From CAYFQV01 sp964413635 (GTDB lineage Bacteria; Spirochaetota; Spirochaetia; DSM-27196; PWMO01): a stretch of DNA of 38,866 nucleotides. Below the pieces are notes generated by a model. That model searched no databases and was not told where the DNA came from. It worked only from the letters and a program-made list of their open reading frames with translations. How positions within the stretch are numbered: the stretch's first letter is position 1; each line of letters opens with the position of its first letter. Positions 34,179 through 38,866 of this stretch are shown here, piece after piece. The position numbers and the translations under genes were made by a program. The DNA is taken from the NCBI GenBank assembly GCA_964413635.1, contig CAYPTH010000016.1, positions 1-38,866 of the forward strand, written 5' to 3'.

Positions 34179-35009
34179 CTAATTCCGCCGTGCGAGATTC
34201 TGGGTAATTCTGTCAAGAAGCATGGCAATGATAACGACCGCCAAACCGGCCTCGACTCCCTGTCCGGGACGGAGACGTTGGATCGCGCGCCACACTTCGC
34301 CGCCAAGACCGCCGGCACCGATCATTGCCGCAATAACGACCATGGAGAGTGCCAGCATGATGGTCTGGTTCACGCCGGCCATGATGGTCGGCAGCGCCAA
34401 GGGCAACTGCACCTTGGTCAGCTTCTGCATGGTGGTTGTGCCGAATGCCTCGGAGGCCTCGATCATTTCGACGTCTATTTGCCGGATACCGAGTGATGTC
34501 AATCGAATTGCCGGCGGGATGGAAAAGATGATGGTCGCAAATACCGCCGCAACCGGACCCAATCCGAAGAATGGGATTGCCGGAATGAGATAGACGAAGG
34601 CCGGCATGGTCTGCATGAAGTCCAGAATCGGCGTAATGACTCTGTGAAAGCGCTCGCTCAAGCCCCCGATGATGCCGAGGGGAATTCCCAACGCCACTGC
34701 CAGCAGTGTTGCAATGAGAATAAGCGCTATCGTAGACAGCGTTGCATCCCAAAGCTCGATGTTCCAGATAAACAACAAGCCGATAGCGGCAAAGATTGCC
34801 ACGTTTCGATTCGCGACCCACCACGTGAGTGCAACAATGAGTGCAATCAGAATAAGGGGCGGTATGAATTCCAGGCCCAGGACAATGCTTTCTATCCCAA
34901 TCTCGACCACGTTCGAAAAGGCCCGCGTAAAGGGTGACAGCACAGTTGTCAGCCAATCCAACGCAGCTTCGACTCCCGGGCCAAGAGGTATTCGTGGAAG
35001 CTCTATCAT
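34179..35009 (-). CDS. proW: Glycine betaine ABC transporter permease (ProW/OpuAB)
   Basis: 276 residues, normal for a ProW/OpuAB permease with about 7 membrane helices. Markers: LILIATLLAVALGIPLGIIG, MQTMPAFVYLIPAIPFFGLG, the ATPase contact loop IDVEMIEASEAFGTTTMQKL with TKVQLPLALPTIMAGVNQTI, and VIAAMIGAGGLGGEVWRAIQ near the end. Inner membrane. The start overlaps the proV stop by 4 nt. Confidence 0.95.
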   Translation of the reverse strand: MIELPRIPLGPGVEAALDWLTTVLSPFTRAFSNVVEIGIESIVLGLEFIPPLILIALIVALTWWVANRNVAIFAAIGLLFIWNIELWDATLSTIALILIATLLAVALGIPLGIIGGLSERFHRVITPILDFMQTMPAFVYLIPAIPFFGLGPVAAVFATIIFSIPPAIRLTSLGIRQIDVEMIEASEAFGTTTMQKLTKVQLPLALPTIMAGVNQTIMLALSMVVIAAMIGAGGLGGEVWRAIQRLRPGQGVEAGLAVVIIAMLLDRITQNLARRN

Positions 35010-36205
35010 TCGTTTTCTCCTCGTTCTGAGAGCGCGGCGAGGACCGATCCCCGGACAATCACGCCCCGGAGGATGTTGTCCTTATCGACGACGGCGACCG
35101 GATTCCCCGACACCAGCTGAAATATCTGCCGGACCGGTTCGTCCAGCGGAACCGAAGACACCTCGTCCGCACGGGTAATGTCATCAATCCACTGTTCACC
35201 CTTCTTTGCCGCTTCGGAGGCACGCTCAGCGGTGACATGTCCGACAAGCTTGTGGTCGCGCTCGACCACGAAGATTCCGGACATGCCGGCCTCTTGCATC
35301 TTGCGCAGGGCGACCCTCGGTCCATCCTTCACGAATGCGACTGGGGTCGGCTTTTTCATGACGTCCTCGGCGGTGAGAACCTTGGTGATATCGACGTTCT
35401 CGACGAAACGTGCAACGTAGTCGTTTGCCGGGCGTGAAAGAATATCCTCCGGCGTGCCGATCTGAACGACCTTGCCGTCGCGCATGAGCACAATTCGGTC
35501 ACCCATCTTCAGCGCCTCGTCGAGGTCGTGGGTAATGAACATGATCGTCTTCTTTACTCGGCTTTCGAGGGCCAGGAGCTCATCCTGCATATCGGTGCGA
35601 ATGAGCGGATCGAGGGCGCTAAATGCCTCGTCCATGAGGAGGATGTCGGGATCAACCGCGAGCGCCCGAGCCAAGCCGACGCGCTGCTTCATTCCACCGG
35701 AGAGATTGGCCGGCAGATAGTCGCCCCACCCGGCCAAGCCGACAAGTTGCAGGGATTCCTCCGCTTGCTTGCGGCGTACCTCCGGGTCGACTCCCTGGAC
35801 TTCGAGGCCAAACTCGACGTTCTCGTACACCGTTTTGTGCGGGAATAGCGCGAAGCTCTGAAACACCATGCCGAATTTTTTCCGGCGAAGGTCTCTCAGC
35901 TCTTCCGTGGTGAGGGACGTCACGTCGATATCGTCCACGTAGATCTTGCCTGCGGTGGGTTCCATGAGGCGATTGACGCAACGTATGAGCGTCGACTTCC
36001 CACTGCCGGAAAGTCCCATGACAACGACGGTTTCACCTTCGTAGATGTTAAAGGAGGCGTCGGCCACACCAACCGCAAGCTTCGTCTTGCTGAGAATCTC
36101 GTCTTTGCTCATTCCCTTTTCGAGGAATTCAACGGCGCGGCCGGGGTTGCGCCCGAAAACCTTATACACGTTCTCGATGCGTATCTTAACCTTTTGCTCT
36201 TCCAT
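35006..36205 (-). CDS. proV: Glycine betaine ABC transporter ATPase with CBS domains (ProV/OpuAA)
   Basis: 399 residues. The front shows the ProV-type segment KVFGRNPGRAVEFLEKGMSK. Walker A: VVVMGLSGSGKSTLIRCVN; Q-loop KFGMVFQSFALFPHKTVYEN; signature NLSGGMKQRVGLARALAVDP; Walker B DILLMDEAFSALDPLIRTDM; switch MFITHDLDEALKMGDRI. Residues ~280-395 hold two CBS domains (VMKKPTPVAFVKDGPRVALR, GIFVVERDHKLVGHVTAERA; DEVSSVPLDEPVRQIFQLVS, PVAVVDKDNILRGVIVRGSV), which in OpuA sense ionic strength or cyclic-di-AMP. First gene of the operon, with a GGAAG ribosome binding site and a promoter about 90-115 nt upstream. Confidence 0.96.
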   Translation of the reverse strand: MEEQKVKIRIENVYKVFGRNPGRAVEFLEKGMSKDEILSKTKLAVGVADASFNIYEGETVVVMGLSGSGKSTLIRCVNRLMEPTAGKIYVDDIDVTSLTTEELRDLRRKKFGMVFQSFALFPHKTVYENVEFGLEVQGVDPEVRRKQAEESLQLVGLAGWGDYLPANLSGGMKQRVGLARALAVDPDILLMDEAFSALDPLIRTDMQDELLALESRVKKTIMFITHDLDEALKMGDRIVLMRDGKVVQIGTPEDILSRPANDYVARFVENVDITKVLTAEDVMKKPTPVAFVKDGPRVALRKMQEAGMSGIFVVERDHKLVGHVTAERASEAAKKGEQWIDDITRADEVSSVPLDEPVRQIFQLVSGNPVAVVDKDNILRGVIVRGSVLAALSERGENE

Positions 36206-36259
36206 TCAGTCTTCCTTCGTGCCGTTTGGTACAAGGCAGCGTGCGTTTTTTCCTCTCAA

Positions 36260-36269
36260 CAATTGAACA
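36260..36269 (-). promoter_or_regulatory. Operator candidate in the proV leader
   Basis: TGTTCAATTG on the minus strand (36269-36260), within an imperfect inverted repeat TCAA-CAA-TTGA (36256-36266). It lies about 25 nt downstream of the predicted proV transcription start. The same 10 nt recur in the marR promoter at 36556-36565. Confidence 0.45.
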
Positions 36270-36291
36270 CGAAAAATTACGCTTCAACAGT

Positions 36292-36320
36292 AAGGTACGC
36301 AAGGGCCCCGGAAGTGTCAA
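36292..36320 (-). promoter_or_regulatory. proV promoter
   Basis: On the minus strand TTGACA (36320-36315), a perfect -35 box, 17-nt spacer, TACCTT (36297-36292). The leader is about 80 nt. Confidence 0.6.
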
Positions 36321-36544
36321 TAGGAGTCCATCGAGCTGAAAGCATTTTTTTTCGATTCGGAACCGGCAAGTCCGCACACGAATTGTCCTTCCGTGGCACG
36401 CGCCTGGCCGGAAACGGCAAATCTGCACCGTAGAGACCGTAAACAGCTCCCCAGAAACGATTTACTGGCACCCACGCTTGAGTATGCCACGACGCGCCGT
36501 CGCAGCCTATCAACCACGCCCCACCCACATCCATGGACAATCCC

Positions 36545-36573
36545 TTGACTCTATCTGTTCAATTGAGCACTAT
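36545..36573 (+). promoter_or_regulatory. marR promoter
   Basis: TTGACT (36545-36550), 17-nt spacer, CACTAT (36568-36573). The spacer contains TGTTCAATTG (36556-36565) and the -10 box lies inside a palindrome, as expected for an autoregulated gene. Confidence 0.5.
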
Positions 36574-36583
36574 TGTTTAGTGC
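36567..36583. promoter_or_regulatory. Palindromic operator over the marR -10 box
   Basis: GCACTA (36567-36572), 5-nt spacer, TAGTGC (36578-36583). Length and symmetry fit a MarR dimer site. It covers the -10 box. Confidence 0.5.
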
Positions 36584-36647
36584 GCCATGTACTCGCACCG
36601 TGATCTTGCCTATGCAACGGTGAGAAGTCAAGAGGAGTCTCAGGAAC

Positions 36648-37190
36648 GTGCATCCGTCTGACCACGATCAGGTAAGTCAAGAAGTCCTCTCATTACTCCG
36701 ACGGATCATCCGCGCCATAGATCTGCACTCGAAGCAACTCGAGAAGTCCTTCGGGCTGACAGGACCGCAACTAGTTGTAATGCGGACAATTTCGGAGCAC
36801 CGAGACATTACGGTCGGGGGCGTCGCGCGCCAGGTCAGTCTCAGCCAGGCCACGGTGACGAACATTATTGACCGGCTCGAAACACGGACGCTCGTACAGC
36901 GGCTTCGGAGCTCTCAAGATAAGCGCAAAGTCACTGTCTCCGTTACGCCTCAGGGACAAGAGTTGCTCGACAAGAACCCAACCTTTCTGCAGGAGAAGTT
37001 CATTCGCGAATTCGTCCAACTACAACAGTGGGAACAGCTTCAGATCCTCTCCAGTCTGCAACGTGTGGCAACCATGATGGGAGCGGAAGAAACTCCGGCC
37101 CCACCGGGGGTTCTCGACGCGTCTGCGATTCGTGAGCATAATCCAGTGGATGGCAACTCCCACACAGCAGAACCCGAACAAGCACCCTGA
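36648..37190 (+). CDS. MarR-family transcription regulator
   Basis: 180 residues from a GTG at 36648. The winged-helix domain is clear: LLRRIIRAIDLHSKQLEKSF, GLTGPQLVVMRTISEHRDIT, recognition helix region VGGVARQVSLSQATVTNIID, wing RLETRTLVQRLRSSQDKRKV with the typical D-x-R. The last ~35 residues (EETPAPPGVLDASAIREHNP) are an extra, probably unstructured tail. It is transcribed divergently from proVWX and shares an operator-like motif with it, so it is the likely regulator of glycine betaine uptake; MarR-type control of osmoprotectant genes is known (for example GbsR and EctR). It overlaps thrH by 41 nt. Confidence 0.9.
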   Translation: MHPSDHDQVSQEVLSLLRRIIRAIDLHSKQLEKSFGLTGPQLVVMRTISEHRDITVGGVARQVSLSQATVTNIIDRLETRTLVQRLRSSQDKRKVTVSVTPQGQELLDKNPTFLQEKFIREFVQLQQWEQLQILSSLQRVATMMGAEETPAPPGVLDASAIREHNPVDGNSHTAEPEQAP

Positions 37191-37800
37191 GCGTAGCGCC
37201 GGGGATCACCGCCCCCACCTCATTTGCCTAGACCTCGAGGGTGTCCTCATGCCGGAGGTCTGGATAGCCCTCGCTGGAGCCTTCAGCGTACCAACGCTCC
37301 GTCTCACGACCCGAGACATTGCGGACTACGACGAGCTCATGCGTCGACGTCTCGCAGAGCTGGAAAGCCACCACATCGACCTCACCGCCATCACTTCGGT
37401 CATCTCCCAACTCGAGCCGCTCGCCGGCGCTGCGGAGTTTCTTCGCTCCCTTCGCGCTCACGGCCAGGCGATCATCCTCTCCGACACCTTTTGGGAGTTC
37501 TGGCAGCCCATGGCGCCGAAGCTCGACCATCCCACCATTTTTTGTAACACCCTCGTCGTAGAAGAAAACAAAATCGTCGACTATCGGATGCGGGTATCCG
37601 ACGGCAAGCGGCGGTCGGTGGAAGCGTTTCGAGCGCTCGGTTTTCGAACCACGGCAATTGGTGATTCCTTCAATGATCTATCCATGCTCCGCGCGGCGGA
37701 CCGCGGAATCCTGTTCCGGCCGTCCGTTCAGGTGGTACGCCGGAACGCCGACCTGCCGCGGGTCGAGACGTATGAGCAGCTCCAAAACGCTGTGCAATGA
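37150..37800 (+). CDS. thrH: Bifunctional phosphoserine phosphatase/homoserine phosphotransferase ThrH
   Basis: 216 residues from ATG 37150. ThrH is an HAD-type enzyme that removes phosphate from phosphoserine and can pass it to homoserine. Motif I is ICLDLEGVLMPEVWIAL, motif II IILSDTFWEFWQPM, the Lys motif region in VSDGKRRSVEAFRALGF, and motif III/IV AIGDSFNDLSMLRAAD. The segment LRLTTRDIADYDELMRRRL is typical of ThrH. The first ~20 residues are polar and are coded within the end of marR; the start is therefore not certain. The overlap with marR suggests coupled translation, though a functional link between osmoregulation and serine synthesis is not obvious. Confidence 0.92.
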   Translation: MATPTQQNPNKHPERSAGDHRPHLICLDLEGVLMPEVWIALAGAFSVPTLRLTTRDIADYDELMRRRLAELESHHIDLTAITSVISQLEPLAGAAEFLRSLRAHGQAIILSDTFWEFWQPMAPKLDHPTIFCNTLVVEENKIVDYRMRVSDGKRRSVEAFRALGFRTTAIGDSFNDLSMLRAADRGILFRPSVQVVRRNADLPRVETYEQLQNAVQ

Positions 37801-37821
37801 GAGGCGCGGGACGCATAGACA

Positions 37822-37851
37822 GTGACTCATCGGAATCTCTGTGGGTATATT
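37822..37851 (+). promoter_or_regulatory. Possible promoter of the REC-HPt gene
   Basis: GTGACT (37822-37827), 18-nt spacer, TATATT (37846-37851). Leader about 52 nt to the ATG at 37910. It argues against the earlier GTG start at 37841, which would lie within the promoter. Confidence 0.45.
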
Positions 37852-37909
37852 GCACGGGAAGCTCCGGACGAACGAGCCGTGTTCAGCTTTCGGGAGACAG
37901 ACTGCGGAG

Positions 37910-38695
37910 ATGTCTGAGCCACGAATTCTGCTGGTCGAAGACAACCACATCAATCAGCTCGTCGCACAGAAGATTCTTGCGAAGGCAGGACTCTCGGCGG
38001 ATGTAGCCGATTCCGGCGAGAAGGCGCTGGAGAAGCTATCAACTCAGTCATACGAGTTGGTGCTCATGGACGTTCGCCTTCCCGGCATCGACGGTATTGA
38101 GACCTCCCGCCGCATCCGTTCGCGGGAATCCGACGTTCTCGATCATTCGGTGCCCATTATTGCCCTGACCGCCTACGCGTCCGACGAGGATCAGGCAACG
38201 TGCATTACCGCGGGCATGGATGACTACCTGTCGAAGCCGCTCGATATTGACGCCTTTCTGGATCTCGTGCGGCGCTACGTGCAGTCCGCGGCCAACACCG
38301 GGGCCGCCTCTGGTGGAACTGGCCCCGGGGCGTCTCCGCCGGATACTCCGACACCGGGCTACCCCCTTTTCGATTCCGATCAGCTGCTGGATCAACTCGG
38401 TGGTGACGCGCAGTTGGCACAAACCGCCGTGTCTACCTTCCTGGGCCTCTGGGACAGAAAGCACAAGCGGCTGGTCGCGGCGGCGGATAAAGAGGATCTG
38501 CACGAGGTCCACAGCCTTGCCCATTCCCTCGCAGGTGCGGCGGGAAACGTCACCGCCGTGGCGCTACAAAGCATTTTGCGCGAGATCGAATCTGCCGCGG
38601 AAAACGGCAACCCGGGACGAATAGGGGAGCTCCTCGGTCCGCTCAAAAACATCGCTGCCAAAACCCGCGAAACGCTCATCCAATTCCAGAGCTAA
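37910..38695 (+). CDS. Response-regulator receiver plus HPt domain protein
   Basis: 261 residues from ATG 37910. Residues ~1-122 are a CheY-like receiver: RILLVEDNHINQLVAQKIL (acidic pocket), the phosphate-accepting Asp in LVLMDVRLPGIDGIE, Thr in IIALTAYASDEDQA, Lys in MDDYLSKPLDIDAFL. A Gly/Pro/Ala linker (~128-150) leads to an HPt domain (~155-261) with the phosphate-accepting His in HSLAHSLAGAAGNVTAVALQ. This is the C-terminal half of a hybrid histidine kinase without a sensor or kinase part, so it probably passes phosphate between a separate kinase and a separate regulator. Cytoplasmic. No cognate kinase is in the window. It overlaps the partial gene on the other strand by 20 nt. Confidence 0.88.
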   Translation: MSEPRILLVEDNHINQLVAQKILAKAGLSADVADSGEKALEKLSTQSYELVLMDVRLPGIDGIETSRRIRSRESDVLDHSVPIIALTAYASDEDQATCITAGMDDYLSKPLDIDAFLDLVRRYVQSAANTGAASGGTGPGASPPDTPTPGYPLFDSDQLLDQLGGDAQLAQTAVSTFLGLWDRKHKRLVAAADKEDLHEVHSLAHSLAGAAGNVTAVALQSILREIESAAENGNPGRIGELLGPLKNIAAKTRETLIQFQS

Positions 38696-38866
38696 TGCGC
38701 CGGAGGATCGTGCGAGTAATGGCATACAGGGGCGGAATCCCCTCGAAGGCCTCGAAGACACGCTGCTTGTCACGAAGAATGGTGCCGAGAGCTTGTGAAA
38801 ACGCGCGGGCCGGAAATAAGACAACAGATAGTCCTCTGACGCGCATAGACTTCCAGGCGGCGCGGC
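38676..38866 (-). CDS. C-terminal end of an unidentified protein (partial)
   Basis: A minus-strand frame enters from the right edge and ends with TGA at 38676. It reads RAAWKSMRVRGLSVVL, then FPARAFSQALGTILRDKQRV, FEAFEGIPPLYAITRTILRR and ISSGIG. It is more protein-like than the two other minus frames, one of which stops within it. The 20-nt overlap with the end of the REC-HPt gene follows the habit of other convergent pairs in this window. No family assigned. Confidence 0.4.
   Translation of the reverse strand, partial: RAAWKSMRVRGLSVVLFPARAFSQALGTILRDKQRVFEAFEGIPPLYAITRTILRRISSGIG

Larger units (their letters stand above)
36206..36647. other. 442-bp divergent regulatory region between proV and marR
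   Basis: It holds the two divergent promoters, the shared TGTTCAATTG motif and the GCACTA/TAGTGC palindrome described separately. The middle part (about 36330-36540) shows no convincing gene; short ORFs there have odd composition and no ribosome binding site. Confidence 0.7.

Noticed and set aside
33005..34207. 400-aa plus-strand ORF
   Set aside because: It runs through the terminator and antisense to proX.
36340..36362. T-run as a terminator in the proV-marR region
   Set aside because: The eight Ts have only a 3-bp stem upstream.
36277..36540. 87-aa minus-strand ORF in the proV-marR region
   Set aside because: It crosses the proV promoter, has no ribosome binding site and an unusual composition.
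38564..38824. 86-aa minus-strand ORF at the right end
   Set aside because: Rich in Ser, Arg and Pro like other shadow frames; the alternative minus frame ending at 38676 looks more like protein.

Overview
The window looks like chromosomal DNA of a free-living spirochaete (Spirochaetota); this is an inference from gene content. The clues are a CarD-type transcription factor, an EF-G of the 'spd'/mitochondrial-like kind (AHIDSGKTT, NKCD), several substrate-binding proteins (SBPs) whose mature ends start with an AGG-EQE-like sequence, and several conserved proteins of unknown function. The DNA is moderately GC-rich, so there are many long antisense ORFs. A run of 100 Ns (1311-1410) is a scaffold gap of unknown true length. 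I saw no tRNA, rRNA, CRISPR array, insertion sequence or phage gene.

Left third (1-9.3 kb). The 3'-truncated argA (N-acetylglutamate synthase) lies on the minus strand. After the gap come a tandem pair of DUF4230 membrane/lipoproteins, a thioredoxin, two intrinsic terminators (the second with an anti-Shine-Dalgarno loop), fxsA and leuS on the plus strand. A DUF4416 gene and a lipoprotein gene run towards leuS. A 470-residue protein of unknown function follows.

Middle (9.3-24.6 kb). A minus-strand operon encodes a 95-aa protein, a TylF-like methyltransferase, a lytic transglycosylase and an unusual DAHP synthase-prephenate dehydratase fusion. Next are a PLP aminotransferase, a secreted coiled-coil protein, alanine dehydrogenase with an orphan peptide-binding protein, a VTT/DedA-type membrane protein, carD overlapping nth, fusA translationally coupled to an uncharacterised P-loop ATPase, and a DUF72 protein.

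Right third (24.6-38.9 kb). Three uptake systems lie in a row on the minus strand: proVWX (glycine betaine, osmoprotection), a TrpXYZ-type system (aromatic amino acid-like) and livKHMGF (branched-chain amino acids), the last ending in a CBS-CBS-ACT sensor gene. A divergent marR gene shares a 10-bp motif with the proV leader and is its likely regulator. thrH (phosphoserine phosphatase/homoserine transferase) and a REC-HPt phosphorelay protein follow, then a truncated minus-strand ORF.

Two patterns run through the window. Many first genes of transcription units have a sigma70-like -10 box only 6-8 nt before the ATG and no ribosome binding site, so they look leaderless, while SBP genes and operon-internal genes carry strong Shine-Dalgarno (SD) sequences. 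Convergent gene pairs often overlap at their 3' ends. The most unusual single items are the DAHP synthase-prephenate dehydratase fusion, the terminator hairpin that copies the 16S rRNA tail, the fusA-coupled ATPase, and the MarR/proVWX regulatory region.
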